From assembly GCF_040289485.1 (NCBI RefSeq), contig NZ_PSLG01000003.1, positions 6,040-70,039 of the forward strand: DNA of 64,000 nucleotides. Direction: 5' to 3'. The stretch's first letter is position 1, and the number at the start of each line of letters is the position of its first letter. Origin of the DNA: Thermoflexus sp040289485. Its GTDB lineage: Bacteria; Chloroflexota; Anaerolineae; Thermoflexales; Thermoflexaceae. The notes below the pieces were generated by a model. It ran no database searches and was not told the origin of the DNA. It was given only the letters and a program-made list of their open reading frames with translations. Shown here one piece after another: positions 40,148 to 49,240 of the stretch. Made by a program: the position numbers and the translations under genes.

Positions 40148-40927
40148 TTAAGCCGTCGGTCGCTCAGCGAACTGCTCTCGCAGCCACTCGTAGCCTTTCT
40201 CCTCCAGCTCCAGGGCCAGCTCCGACCCGCCGGAGGCCACGATGCGGCCGTTATCCATCACGTGGACGAAGTGGGGCTTGACGTAGTTCAGGATGCGCTG
40301 GTAGTGGGTGATGAGCAGGATCCCCATGTGAGGGCCGAAGAGACGGTTGATGCCCTCGGCCACCGTGCGCACCCCGTCGATGTCCAGGCCCGAGTCCGTT
40401 TCGTCCAGGATGGCCATCTCGGGCTGGAGCACGGCCATCTGGAGGATCTCCAGACGCTTCTTCTCCCCGCCCGAGAAGCCGTCGTTGACGTAGCGGCTGG
40501 CGAAGGACTCCTCCAGGCCCAACAGGGCCAGCTTCTCCCGCAGCAGCTTGCGGAACTCGGGGATGGGGATCCCCTTGTCCTCCGGGTTCTGGCGCTTGCG
40601 GCGCTCGTTCAGGGCCGTCCGCAGGAAGTTGGCCACGGTGACCCCGGGCACGGCCACCGGGTATTGAAACGCCAGGAACAGCCCGAGATGGGCCCGCTCG
40701 TCCGGCGGGAGCTCCAGAAGGTTCTGCCCCTTCCACAGAACCTCCCCCCGCTCCACCGTGTACGCCGGATGCCCCATCAGCACGTAGGCCAGGGTGGTCT
40801 TGCCCGAGCCGTTCGGGCCCATCAGGGCATGGATCTCGCCCTTGCGGACCGTTAGATTCACCCCTCGCAGGACCGGCTTGCCCTCCACCTGCACATGGAG
40901 ATCCCGGATGATCAACGCCTCCGTCAT
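40148..40927 (-). CDS. sufC: Fe-S cluster assembly ATPase SufC
   Basis: ABC-type ATPase that drives conformational change of the SufBD scaffold, cytoplasmic, 259 residues. Walker A is GPNGSGKTT, the signature is FSGGEKKRLEILQMAVL and Walker B is AILDETDSGLDIDGV, the SufC form. The segment GHPAYTVERGEVLWKGQNLLEL is also typical. It is the first gene of the operon, 24 bases after the predicted start of transcription, with a GGGGAGGGG site. Confidence 0.97.
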   Translation of the reverse strand: MTEALIIRDLHVQVEGKPVLRGVNLTVRKGEIHALMGPNGSGKTTLAYVLMGHPAYTVERGEVLWKGQNLLELPPDERAHLGLFLAFQYPVAVPGVTVANFLRTALNERRKRQNPEDKGIPIPEFRKLLREKLALLGLEESFASRYVNDGFSGGEKKRLEILQMAVLQPEMAILDETDSGLDIDGVRTVAEGINRLFGPHMGILLITHYQRILNYVKPHFVHVMDNGRIVASGGSELALELEEKGYEWLREQFAERPTA

Positions 40928-40957
40928 CGGCTTCCCCTCCCCATAGGCTCAGGCCTT

Positions 40958-40986
40958 ATCTTACCACGTGGGGCTGTGTTTGTCAA
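40958..40986 (-). promoter_or_regulatory. sufC: Promoter of the sufCBDS operon
   Basis: Minus-strand TTGACA (40981-40986), a 17-base spacer and TAAGAT (40958-40963). The -35 box is a perfect consensus. The predicted start is near 40951, only about 24 bases before the sufC ATG. Confidence 0.88.
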
Positions 40987-41015
40987 TACTTTTCATAGAA
41001 ATCGAAGAATTGACA
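40981..41015. promoter_or_regulatory. Dyad between the suf and sufR promoters, candidate SufR operator
   Basis: TGTCAAT (40981-40987) and ATTGACA (41009-41015) form an inverted repeat with a 21-base AT-rich centre that contains the smaller dyad TTTC-ATAG-AAAT. The repeat arms are the two opposed -35 boxes, so a dimeric regulator bound here would control both directions at once. Confidence 0.55.
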
Positions 41016-41038
41016 GGGACAGCCGATCCGGGTAAGAT
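41010..41038 (+). promoter_or_regulatory. sufR: Promoter of sufR-sufT
   Basis: TTGACA (41010-41015), a 17-base spacer and TAAGAT (41033-41038) on the plus strand. The boxes are identical to those of the divergent suf promoter. The predicted start is about 75 bases before the sufR ATG. Confidence 0.88.
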
Positions 41039-41118
41039 CTAAGGGAATCTGGATCCGGGTCGGGAGGCGTTGTTCCCGATCGCGGGGGCGAGACGGGCAG
41101 AGGGGAAGGTGGGCACCG

Positions 41119-41772
41119 ATGAGCCGGACCCGACAACAGATCCTGCAGCGTTTAAAGGAACGGGGGCGGATGACCGCGGCCCAGCTCGCGGAGGAACTGG
41201 GGCTGACGCCGGTCACCGTTCATTATCACCTGAACGTGTTGCAACGTCAAGGCCTGGTGGACGCCCATTTGGAACGTCGAGGGGTGGGGCGGCCGCGGCT
41301 GGTTTTCTTCCTACGGGAGGAGGCCCTTTCCCAATTCCCCCAGGGCTACCACCGGCTGGCCGCCCGTCTCCTCAGCGAACTGAAGGCCCGCCTGCCGGAG
41401 GAGGAGATCCACCGCCTCTTCATCGCCATGGCCCAGGAGATCGCCATTGAGCATGGCGAGCGGGTCCGGGCCCGCCCCACCCTGGAGGAGAAGCTGGAGG
41501 CGCTGGTGGCGTTGCTGGGCGAGGAAGGCTTCCTGGCCCGCTGGGAGCAGATGGGCAACGAGCTGCGCCTGCACCAATATAGCTGCCCCTACAACTACGT
41601 GGTGCACCATCACCCCGAGGTCTGCGATCTGGATCGCACCTTGATCGCCCTGACCCTGGAAGCCGACGTCGAGCGGTCCAGTTGTATCTTGAGCGGGGAT
41701 CTGTGCTGCACCTTCATCATCAAACCCGCCTCCTCCAAGGTCACCCTGGAGCCCGAAGGAGGTCCCCGATGA
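41119..41772 (+). CDS. sufR: SufR-like iron-sulfur-sensing transcriptional regulator
   Basis: A 217-residue regulator. Residues 1-60 form a winged helix (RQQILQRLKERGRMTAAQLAEELGLTPVTVHYHLNVLQRQGLV). The C-terminal part has cysteines spaced as in SufR: CPYNYV, HHHPEVCDLD, SSCILSGDLCCTF, a probable cluster site. In cyanobacteria and actinobacteria such proteins bind a cluster and repress suf genes when clusters are plentiful. It is transcribed divergently from sufC from a mirror-image promoter, which supports that role. Its stop overlaps the next gene as ATGA. Confidence 0.92.
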   Translation: MSRTRQQILQRLKERGRMTAAQLAEELGLTPVTVHYHLNVLQRQGLVDAHLERRGVGRPRLVFFLREEALSQFPQGYHRLAARLLSELKARLPEEEIHRLFIAMAQEIAIEHGERVRARPTLEEKLEALVALLGEEGFLARWEQMGNELRLHQYSCPYNYVVHHHPEVCDLDRTLIALTLEADVERSSCILSGDLCCTFIIKPASSKVTLEPEGGPR

Positions 41773-42104
41773 CGGAGATCGCCCCGAACCCGCCGGCCCC
41801 CACCTCGGACGAGGAACTGGTCCAGCGGATCCGGGAGGCCCTCCGGGCGGTGGTGGACCCGGAGATCGGCATGAACGTGGTCCAGTTGGGTCTGATCCGC
41901 AACATCGAGATCCAGCCCGATCTGATCCAGATCACGATGATCCTCACCACCCCCTTCTGTCCTGCGGGCCCCTATCTCCTGGAGCAGGTCCGCCACGTGA
42001 CGGAGCAGGTCACCGGCCGCCCCACCCGGGTGATCCTGGGCATGGAGATGTGGGACCCCTCGATGATGGAGGAGGACGCCCTGGCCGAGTGGGGTCTGTG
42101 GTGA
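41769..42104 (+). CDS. MIP18/DUF59 family protein, SufT-like
   Basis: A 111-residue cytoplasmic protein with the DUF59 fold: LVQRIREALRAVVDPEIGMNVVQLGLIRNIEI, then LTTPFCPAGPYLLEQV with the conserved cysteine of the TTxxCP motif. Relatives (SufT, MIP18, PaaD) help iron-sulfur cluster maturation or transfer. The ATG overlaps the sufR stop by 4 bases, so the two are coupled. The Trp-rich tail (MEMWDPSMMEEDALAEWGLW) is typical of several bacterial members. Confidence 0.92.
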   Translation: MTEIAPNPPAPTSDEELVQRIREALRAVVDPEIGMNVVQLGLIRNIEIQPDLIQITMILTTPFCPAGPYLLEQVRHVTEQVTGRPTRVILGMEMWDPSMMEEDALAEWGLW

Positions 42105-42120
42105 GGCCGGGCGTCGTTCT

Positions 42121-44082
42121 TCAGGGCGTGGACGGCCCCGGGAGGAGGACGCTGTCGGCCGGAGGGGCCCCCGCCTGCACGACGGGGGCCCGCGCGCCGG
42201 TGGCCAGGTCGTAGAGCCCGACCCGGAAGGCTGCGGGGCGTACCCCGGGTGGGAGGCGATGCCGGTCCACGATCCGGTCCCCCGCCTGCCACGCGTCGGT
42301 GGGCGCCAGCCCCTCCGCCATCGGCCCGTCGGCCTGGCCGATGAGCGCCCCCGAAGGATCGAGGAGGTGCACGAAGACCTGCCAGCGCCGCCCGGGCGCG
42401 CCCGCCGCCTCCCAGAGCAGGACCAGCGTTCGGGTCTCTTCCTCGAAGCGCCAGCCCCAAAGGAGGATCCGGCTGTCGAACTGGGGGGGCGGGGAGAGCC
42501 GGTGGATCCTTTCTTCCTGGGCGTCCGCGGCTCCCTCCCGGCGGGCCTGCCAGATTCGGTGCAGGGGGATCCAGGTGAAGTCCTCCCGGAACACGTAGAC
42601 GGCGTGATCGACCAGGGACTCCCGAAGCGCCCGGGCGTCCACGGCGGGGGCGGGGGTGAACCAACGCGGGTAGAGGGCCTCCCAGCGGACGCTCCGCACC
42701 CAGCCGGCGGGCCGGTCGGTGAGGTCGGGGCCGCCGTTGATCCGCACCAGCCATGCCAAGGCACGGTCGTCGACGACGAGGACGGCCCCGGCCCCGCCGT
42801 AATAGTAGGGGTAGAAGCGCGGCCGGAACCACCGGTAGCCGACGTTGTAGGGCAGGTTGACGAAGAGGATCGGCCGGCCATTGGCTTCGCGGGCGGCCTG
42901 CGCCATCCCCCGCAGGATCGCCGTGGCATCCCGGTAGTAACCCATGGAATCCACGAGGATGAGAAGCGATATGGTCAGCGTGGCTCCCAGGGCGGCTCCG
43001 GCCAGCCCGCGGGCCAGCCCGCCCCGGCGGCGCAGGCTCTCCAAGACCCCGCCCCATGCCAGGGCGCTGCCCACCCCGGGGATCACCAGCAGGCGAGGGT
43101 AGTTCATCATCCCGGAGGCGGGCCCCCAGAAGATCAGGGCCGGGGCGATGCCGAGGGCGAACATCCATCCTCCCAGAGCTGCCGCCCAACGGGGCCGTGC
43201 CCAACGGATCATCTCTATGGTGAGCTCCACCGTCCCGGCGAGGAAGACCCAGTCCCCCAGCCTCAGGGCCCGCAGCAGGACCGGCCGCGGGCCGAAGGCG
43301 GCGGTCCAGAGCGGGGCCAGGAGGGGTCCGAGGGGATACAACCAGCCCTGGGCTGCGTAGAGGCTGCTTTCCAGGGTGAAGATGGGCCGGGCTAGCACCC
43401 CGGGGTCGCCCCGCGGGAGGGTCCGCCAGAGGAGCAGATAGCCCGCGCCGAGGGCGAAGCCCAAGGCGGCGAGACGGCCCAGGGCGGGGAAGCGGCCCGG
43501 GCGCAGCCGCCGGATCCCCAGCAGCAGCGCCGGCCAGACGATGCCGGTCTCGTGGGAGAGGAAGGCGGCGAGGTAGGCCAGCAGGGCAGCGGCCGTCCGC
43601 CCCCACGGGGGCCGGGGCCGCCGGTCCAGGGCCAGGGCGGTGGCCAGCAGCATCCCGAACAGGGCCATGCTGTGGACCGAGCCCATCAGAAAGGCCACGG
43701 CCTCGTGGGCGAAGGGGAACAAGCCGAAGAGAAGGGCAGCGCTGCGGGCGAGGGGTGGCGGCGCCCCCAGCCGGCGGAGGACGGCGTGGACCAGGGCGGT
43801 GTTGAGCAGATGGAGGCTGATAGAGATGAAGTGGAAGATCGCGCCGTCGTAGCCGGCTGCCCGTTGCACCACCCAGAACAATGACATCGCCAGCGGCCGG
43901 TAATGGAGGAGCGCCGGGGTCCCCCGGAAAAGGCCCAGGGAGTCCTGCCGGGCCAGGACGGAGAAGAGCAGGTCATCGGAGAAGAAGCCGAAGCCAAGGG
44001 CCGGCTGGTACACGGCGAAGAGCAGGCCGAAGAAGGCCCCCCACGCGATCCACGGCGCGCCCTTGGGGCGGTGCGGGCTCAT
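42121..44082 (-). CDS. Large multi-pass membrane protein, GT-C glycosyltransferase-like
   Basis: A 653-residue protein. The first about 400 residues contain some ten to eleven hydrophobic helices. FFSDDLLF near residue 33 resembles the acidic catalytic pair in the first outer loop of GT-C enzymes, and ALLHYRPLAMSLFW and FHFISISLHLLNTALVHAVLRRLGA resemble TMTC/PMT-type proteins. The last 250 residues are soluble and extracytoplasmic, with a beta-rich end (LLWGWRFEEETRTLVLLWEAAG, WQVFVHLLDPSGALIGQADG). Transfer of a lipid-linked sugar is a reasonable guess, not shown. The ATG at 44082 overlaps dgkA by 4 bases. Confidence 0.75.
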   Translation of the reverse strand: MSPHRPKGAPWIAWGAFFGLLFAVYQPALGFGFFSDDLLFSVLARQDSLGLFRGTPALLHYRPLAMSLFWVVQRAAGYDGAIFHFISISLHLLNTALVHAVLRRLGAPPPLARSAALLFGLFPFAHEAVAFLMGSVHSMALFGMLLATALALDRRPRPPWGRTAAALLAYLAAFLSHETGIVWPALLLGIRRLRPGRFPALGRLAALGFALGAGYLLLWRTLPRGDPGVLARPIFTLESSLYAAQGWLYPLGPLLAPLWTAAFGPRPVLLRALRLGDWVFLAGTVELTIEMIRWARPRWAAALGGWMFALGIAPALIFWGPASGMMNYPRLLVIPGVGSALAWGGVLESLRRRGGLARGLAGAALGATLTISLLILVDSMGYYRDATAILRGMAQAAREANGRPILFVNLPYNVGYRWFRPRFYPYYYGGAGAVLVVDDRALAWLVRINGGPDLTDRPAGWVRSVRWEALYPRWFTPAPAVDARALRESLVDHAVYVFREDFTWIPLHRIWQARREGAADAQEERIHRLSPPPQFDSRILLWGWRFEEETRTLVLLWEAAGAPGRRWQVFVHLLDPSGALIGQADGPMAEGLAPTDAWQAGDRIVDRHRLPPGVRPAAFRVGLYDLATGARAPVVQAGAPPADSVLLPGPSTP

Positions 44083-44462
44083 CGGGCTCCTCCGAGGCGG
44101 GTGAGGGCGTTCCAGAGGGGGGGGCCGAAGAGGGCCAGGCCCACCCCAACGGCGGTCAGGGCGCAGACCAGCACCATGGCGGCGGCGACGTCCTTGGCCG
44201 TCCGGGCCAGGGGATGGGGGTCCGGGCGGGCCAGGTCCACCACGGCTTCGAGGGCGGTGTTCAGGAGCTCGGCCGCCCAGACCAGTCCGATGGTGAGGCC
44301 GAGGAGAGCCCAGCGGATGGGGTCGAAGCCCAGGAAGGCGGCCAGGAGGGTCGCAGCCAGGGCGATGGCGGCGTGGATGCGCATGTTCCGCTGGGTGATC
44401 AGGGCGTAGCCCAGCCCGCGAAGGGCGAAGCCCAGGCTCTCCCAGAACGATCGTGCCCGCAT
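44079..44462 (-). CDS. dgkA: Diacylglycerol/undecaprenol kinase family protein
   Basis: A 127-residue inner-membrane kinase with three hydrophobic helices. The family core is present: NMRIHAAIALAA, EEaxNTAxE as AELLNTALEAVVDLARPDPHPLARTAKDVAAAMVLV, with the catalytic glutamate and the KD(V)AAAxV motif. In most bacteria outside the proteobacteria this family phosphorylates undecaprenol, supplying the lipid carrier for envelope glycans. That would suit the adjacent GT-C-like protein, whose gene overlaps by 4 bases. Upstream there is TATTTTTCTATAC, a weak promoter or terminator trace. Confidence 0.92.
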   Translation of the reverse strand: MRARSFWESLGFALRGLGYALITQRNMRIHAAIALAATLLAAFLGFDPIRWALLGLTIGLVWAAELLNTALEAVVDLARPDPHPLARTAKDVAAAMVLVCALTAVGVGLALFGPPLWNALTRLGGAR

Positions 44463-44530
44463 GGGAACTTCCCGACCCTTGTATAGAAAAATAGCGCCTG
44501 TCCTCCTGTCGGCCGGGCGTTGCTTCGCCC

Positions 44531-46477
44531 TCAGCGGGCCCGGCGGATCTCCTCGATGGCCTGGGGGTTCTCCAGGGCCGAGAGATCCCCGGGGTCGCGG
44601 CCCAGGTAGACCGCCCGGATGACGCGGCGCATCAGTTTGGCGTTGCGGGTCTTGGGGATGTCGCGCACGAAGTGGACGGTCTTGGGGGCCAGGGCCTTGC
44701 CCATCCGCTGGGCCACGTGCGCCACCAGGGCCGCCCGCAGGTCCTCGGAGGCCTCGTGGCCGGGCCGCAGCACCACAAAGGCCACCGGGACCTCGCCCTT
44801 GATCTCGTCGGGGACGCCGATCACAGCCGCCTCGGCCACGGCCGGGTGCTCCACCAGGACCGATTCCATCTCCGCCGGACCCAGTCGCTTGCCCCCTACC
44901 TTCAGGGTGTCATCCGCCCGCCCCAGGATATACCAGAACCCGTCCTCGTCGATGTAGACCAGGTCCCCGTGATACCAGAGCCCCTCGAAACGCGACCAGT
45001 AGGTCTCCAGGTAGCGTTCAGGGTCCTGCCAGAACCCGCGGGTCATGCCGGGGTTCACGTTGCGGATCACCAGCAGGCCCACCTCTTCTCGCACCGGCTT
45101 TCCTTCCTCGTCCACGCAATCGGCCTGGACGCCGGGGACCACCGTGTTGAAGGCGCAGGGCTTGAGGGGGCGGACCACCGTGCAGCCCAGGATCCCGCCG
45201 AAGATCTCCGTTCCCCCGGAGTAATTGATAATGGGGCAGCGCCCTTTGCCGACGTGTTGGAAGGTCCACAGCCAGGGCTCCGGGTTCCATGGCTCCCCGG
45301 TGGAGCCCAGCAGGCGCAGGCGGGCCATGGGATGGCGCTGGGGCCATTCCTCCCCGTAGCGCATCAGGGCGCGGATCAGGGTCGGGGAGATGCCCAGGAC
45401 GGTGACGCCGTGGCGCTCCGCCAGCGCCCAGAGCCGGTCCGGCGCGGGGTGATCCGGCGCGCCGTCGTAGAGGAGGCAGGCCGCGCCCAGGGTGAGGCTG
45501 CCCAGGATCAGCCACGGCCCCATCATCCAGCCGATGTCCGTCACCCAGTGGATGATGTCCTCCGGTTTGAGATCGAAGAGATGATACATGTCCTGGGCGG
45601 CCTTGATGGGCGCCCCGCCGTGGACGTGCACCGTCCCCTTGGGCCGGCCGGTGGTGCCGGAGGTGTAGAGGATCATCATGGGGGTCTCGCTGGGGAAGGC
45701 AGGGGCCTCCCTGCCGGGGCGGTGGGCCGCCGTTGCCTCATGGAACCAGCGGTCCCGCCCCTCGTGCCACGGGATCGGCTGGCCGGCCCGGCGGACCACC
45801 AGCACGGTTTCCACCGAGGGAGCCATGCGGACCGCCTCGTCGGCGATCTCCTTCATGGGGACGATGGAGCCCCGCCGGGGGAACCCATCGGCGGTGATCA
45901 GGAGGCGGGCCTCGGCGTCCCGCAGGCGGACGGCCACGGCCTCGGGGCCGAACCCGGAGAACAGGGGGATGGCGATGGCGCCCAGGCGGGCCGTGGCCAG
46001 CAGGGCGAAGGCCACCTCGGGGATCATCGGGAGGAAAAGGCCCACCCGATCCCCCGGCCGGATCCCCAGGGCTTGGAGCGCCCTCGTCAGGCGGGTGACC
46101 TCTTCGAAGACTTGGCGGTAGGTGTAGCGTCGGGACTCTCCCTCCTCTCCTTCCCAGATCAGGGCCACTCGGTCCCCGCGCCCCGCCTCCAGGTGGCGGT
46201 CGAGGGCGCTCTCGGTGGCGTTGAGTTCCCCGCCCACGAACCAGCGCGCCCACGGCCGCCCGGCCCGCATCTCCACCGTCTCGCGGTAAGGGGTGCGCCA
46301 GCGGAAATCGATGGCCTCGAAGAAATCCTTCCAGAACCCATCGGGGTCGGCGAAGGACCATTCCAGGAAAGCCTCGTAGGAGGGGAGGCCCAGCCGGCGC
46401 ATCTGGGCGGCGACGTTGCTGGCCGCCGCGACCTCGGGGGAGGGGTGCCAGACCACCTGAAGGTTCAGTTCTTTCAT
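44531..46477 (-). CDS. AMP-forming acyl-CoA synthetase (acetyl-CoA synthetase-like)
   Basis: A 648-residue ANL-family enzyme that activates a short carboxylate with ATP and CoA. Motifs are MMILYTSGTTGRPKGTVHVHGG (P-loop, A3), NYSGGTEIFGG (A5), YWSRFEGLWYHGDLVYIDEDGFWYILGRADDTLKVGGKRLGPAEME (A7-A8) and the C-terminal catalytic lysine in IPKTRNAKLMRRVIRA. The N-terminal part resembles the acetyl-CoA synthetase N-terminal domain. Trp in TDIGWMMGPW is the position linked to acetate preference in Acs, so acetate or propionate is the likely substrate. It has its own gap upstream with a GC hairpin. Confidence 0.9.
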   Translation of the reverse strand: MKELNLQVVWHPSPEVAAASNVAAQMRRLGLPSYEAFLEWSFADPDGFWKDFFEAIDFRWRTPYRETVEMRAGRPWARWFVGGELNATESALDRHLEAGRGDRVALIWEGEEGESRRYTYRQVFEEVTRLTRALQALGIRPGDRVGLFLPMIPEVAFALLATARLGAIAIPLFSGFGPEAVAVRLRDAEARLLITADGFPRRGSIVPMKEIADEAVRMAPSVETVLVVRRAGQPIPWHEGRDRWFHEATAAHRPGREAPAFPSETPMMILYTSGTTGRPKGTVHVHGGAPIKAAQDMYHLFDLKPEDIIHWVTDIGWMMGPWLILGSLTLGAACLLYDGAPDHPAPDRLWALAERHGVTVLGISPTLIRALMRYGEEWPQRHPMARLRLLGSTGEPWNPEPWLWTFQHVGKGRCPIINYSGGTEIFGGILGCTVVRPLKPCAFNTVVPGVQADCVDEEGKPVREEVGLLVIRNVNPGMTRGFWQDPERYLETYWSRFEGLWYHGDLVYIDEDGFWYILGRADDTLKVGGKRLGPAEMESVLVEHPAVAEAAVIGVPDEIKGEVPVAFVVLRPGHEASEDLRAALVAHVAQRMGKALAPKTVHFVRDIPKTRNAKLMRRVIRAVYLGRDPGDLSALENPQAIEEIRRAR

Positions 46478-46514
46478 TCGCCCCTCCTTCCGGATGCTCC
46501 GGGATCTATTGTAT

Positions 46515-46536
46515 CCCCGCGGTCCTCCGCGCGGGG
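46515..46536 (-). terminator. Hairpin between the CoA-transferase and acyl-CoA synthetase genes
   Basis: CCCCGCG (46515-46521) pairs with CGCGGGG (46530-46536), a perfect 7-bp stem with an 8-base loop, 50 bases past the CoA-transferase stop. It is followed on the minus strand by ATACAATAG (a -10-like sequence) rather than a T run, so it may be a weak terminator or a leader element. Confidence 0.35.
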
Positions 46537-46585
46537 AGGAGCCCTTTGGGCGAAGGGGTCCGTGCGTTCGAGCGGGGTCTTTCCC

Positions 46586-47902
46586 TCAGCTGTCCCGCAG
46601 ATAGCGCAATTCGTAGGCCGCCCGCTCCAGTTCCTCGCGGAAATCCGGGTGGGCGATCTCGATCAAGGCGCGGGCCCGCTGACGGATGGTCTTGCCGTAG
46701 AGGTCGGCTACTCCCCACTCGGTGACCACAAAGCGCACGTGGTTGCGGGTGGTGGTCACCCCGGCCCCAGGCTTGAGCATGGGCACGATGCGGCTGATCA
46801 CCGTCCCGTCGCGCAGCCGTGTCGTGCTGGGCAGGGCGATGATGGGCAGCCCCCCGCGAGAGCGCGAGGCCCCGTAGATGAAATCCAGTTGTCCCCCCAC
46901 ACCGCTGTAGAAGAGGTGCCCAATGCTGTCGGCACACACCTGGCCGGTCAGGTCCACCTCGATGGCCGAGTTGATGGCCACCATCCGCTCGTTCTGGGCG
47001 ATGACGAACGGATCGTTGACGTAATCCGTCGGGTGGAGCTCGATGATGGGGTTGTTGTGGACGAACTCGTAGAGCCGGCGGGTGCCCAGCATGAAGCCGG
47101 CCACGATCTTCCCAGGGTGCAGCGTCTTGCGCTCCCCGGTGATGACCCCCTTCTCCACCAGCTCGATGATGCCGTCGGAGAAGAGCTCGGTGTGGACCCC
47201 CAGGTCCTTGTGGTTGGTCAGGGCCCGCAGGACGGCATCGGGGATGGCCCCGATGCCGGTCTGCAGGGTGGCGCCGTCGGGGATCATGGCGGCGATGTGC
47301 TCGGCGATCCGCCGGGCGACCTCGGACTGTTCGGCCATGTGCACTTCGGGGAGGGGGTAGGAGACCGGGACGATGGCGGTGAGCCGGGAGATGTGGATGA
47401 AGCTGTCCCCCAGGGTCCGGGGCATGTGCTCGTTGACCTCGGCGATGACCACGCGGGCGGCCTGGGCGGCCGGCTTGGTGATCCCCACCTCCACACCGAA
47501 GGAGCAGAAGCCGTGCTCGTCGGGCGGGGAGACCTGGATCAGGGCGGCGTCCAGGGGCAGCCGACCGCTTTTGAAAAGCCCCGGGATCTCCGAGAGGAAA
47601 CACGGGGTGAAATCCGCCCGGCCCTCCTGGACCGCGCGGCGGACGTTGTCGCTGATAAAGAGGGTGTTCACCCGGATGTGCCGCTCCATCCCGGGGGCCA
47701 CGTAGTCCGCGGGGCCGACAGTCAGCACCTGCACGATCTCGACGTTCTCGACGTGGGGGGCGTGCTCCACCAGGGCGGCCAGCAACCGCTGGGGCACCCC
47801 GCAGTTCCCCGAGAGGAAGACCCGCATCCCCGAGCGGATGTAGCGCCGGATGGCCTCATCGGCGGTCATCAGTTTCTCCCGATAGCTCTCCATCCACGAC
47901 AT
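46586..47902 (-). CDS. Acetyl-CoA hydrolase/transferase family protein
   Basis: A 438-residue CoA-transferase of the Cat1/4-hydroxybutyrate CoA-transferase group. Features are GMRVFLSGNCGVPQRLLAAL near the start, QVSPPDEHGFCSFGVEVG, DGATLQTGIGAIPDAVL, HTELFSDGIIELVEKGVITG, YGASRSRGGLPIIALPST and the C-terminal VTEWGVADLYGKTIRQRARALI with the family glutamate. The substrates (acetate, propionate, butyrate or 4-hydroxybutyrate) cannot be told from the sequence. It starts 24 bases after ald and lies near an acyl-CoA synthetase gene, which suggests handling of short acyl groups. Confidence 0.88.
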   Translation of the reverse strand: MSWMESYREKLMTADEAIRRYIRSGMRVFLSGNCGVPQRLLAALVEHAPHVENVEIVQVLTVGPADYVAPGMERHIRVNTLFISDNVRRAVQEGRADFTPCFLSEIPGLFKSGRLPLDAALIQVSPPDEHGFCSFGVEVGITKPAAQAARVVIAEVNEHMPRTLGDSFIHISRLTAIVPVSYPLPEVHMAEQSEVARRIAEHIAAMIPDGATLQTGIGAIPDAVLRALTNHKDLGVHTELFSDGIIELVEKGVITGERKTLHPGKIVAGFMLGTRRLYEFVHNNPIIELHPTDYVNDPFVIAQNERMVAINSAIEVDLTGQVCADSIGHLFYSGVGGQLDFIYGASRSRGGLPIIALPSTTRLRDGTVISRIVPMLKPGAGVTTTRNHVRFVVTEWGVADLYGKTIRQRARALIEIAHPDFREELERAAYELRYLRDS

Positions 47903-47926
47903 GCGGGGCCTCCTCGGGCAGGATGG

Positions 47927-49033
47927 TCAGCGGCGCAGGGCGGCTTCGGCCTCCAGGACCCGAGCCAGTTCGGGATGCACTACCTGCCCCTCCCGGGTGT
48001 TGACGCCCCGGGCCAGGGCCGGATCGCGCGCCAGGGCCCCTTCCAGCCCCCAGCGAGCGATCTCCTCCAGGAAGGGCCAGAGGGCATTGGTCAGGGCGTG
48101 GGTCGCCGTCCGCCCCAGCACGCCGGTCATGTTCGGGACGCTGTAATGGATCACCCCCTCCTCGACGAAGGTGGGATCCCGATGGGTGGTGGGGCGGCTG
48201 GTCTCCACGCACCCGCCCTGGTCGATAGAGATGTCCATGATGAGGGCCCGCGGCTTCATGGTGCGGACCATCTCGCGGGTGACCAGGATGGGGGCGCGGG
48301 CGCCGGGGACCAGCACGGCGCCGATGAGCACGTCGGCGAAGCGCACCACCTTCCGCAGGTTATACGGGTGGGAGATCATCGTGACCACCTGGCGTCCGCA
48401 CAGTTCCTCCAGCCGCTGAAGTCGGCGGATGTCTTTGTCAAGGACGTAGACGCTGGCGCCCATCCCGGCGAAGGCCCGCGCCGCGTTGGCGCCCACCACC
48501 CCGGCCCCCAGGATCACCACTTCGGCCGGGGGGACCCCGGGGGCGCCCCCCAGGAGGATCCCCTTGCCGCCCCGGTCGTTCTGCAGCAGGGTGGCGGCCA
48601 CGTGGGCCGCCATCCGCCCGGCGATGGTGCTGATGGGCGCCAGGATGGGGAGGCTCCCGTCCTCCGCCTGCACCGTCTCGTAGGCGATAGCGGTGATCCG
48701 CCGTCGGAGGAGGAGGTCGATCTTGTCCCGGCGGGCGGCGGCCAGGTGGAGGAAGCCCATGAGGGCCTGCCCCTCCCGGAGCCATTCAAACTCCTCGGCC
48801 GTGGGCCGGGCCACCTTGACCACCAGGTCGGCCCGTCCGTAGACCTCGGGGCCCGAATACACGATCTGGGCGCCGGCGTGCCGGTAATCCTCGTCGGTGA
48901 AACCGGCCCCGAGGCCGGCGCCGCTTTCCACCCACACGGTGTGGCCGGCCTGGACGAGCATCTCGACCCCCGCCGGGGTCAGGCTCACCCGATATTCCTC
49001 CGGACGCCGCTCCTTGGGGATCCCGATGTGCAT
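47927..49033 (-). CDS. ald: Alanine dehydrogenase
   Basis: NAD-dependent enzyme that interconverts alanine and pyruvate plus ammonia; 368 residues. The N-terminus MHIGIPKERRPEEYRVSLTPAGVE carries the pyruvate-site residues. The Rossmann motif is VVILGAGVVGANAARAFAGMGA. The signature DVLIGAVLVPGARAPILVTREMV and the C-terminal YSVPNMTGVLGRTATHALTNA are diagnostic. GGGGAGG lies five bases before the ATG at 49033. The frame stays open far upstream and passes through a porB-like remnant, but nothing there belongs to ald. A CoA-transferase gene follows. Confidence 0.95.
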   Translation of the reverse strand: MHIGIPKERRPEEYRVSLTPAGVEMLVQAGHTVWVESGAGLGAGFTDEDYRHAGAQIVYSGPEVYGRADLVVKVARPTAEEFEWLREGQALMGFLHLAAARRDKIDLLLRRRITAIAYETVQAEDGSLPILAPISTIAGRMAAHVAATLLQNDRGGKGILLGGAPGVPPAEVVILGAGVVGANAARAFAGMGASVYVLDKDIRRLQRLEELCGRQVVTMISHPYNLRKVVRFADVLIGAVLVPGARAPILVTREMVRTMKPRALIMDISIDQGGCVETSRPTTHRDPTFVEEGVIHYSVPNMTGVLGRTATHALTNALWPFLEEIARWGLEGALARDPALARGVNTREGQVVHPELARVLEAEAALRR

Positions 49034-49240
49034 GCCATCCTCCCCGATCCAGGATGCACGGCCCAGCCGTCTCGCCTTCGAGTGTATCATCGCTGCGGGG
49101 GACGGGCGGGGGATCGGTCCATCGTCCAGACGCAAAAGGGCACAGGGCCGCAGCCCCCCGACCCGCGCCCTCCGCCGCCCCATGTCCGGCCGGCCAAGCG
49201 ATCCGATCCCGATCCTCGAGGGGAAAGCCACGGCCGCGCG

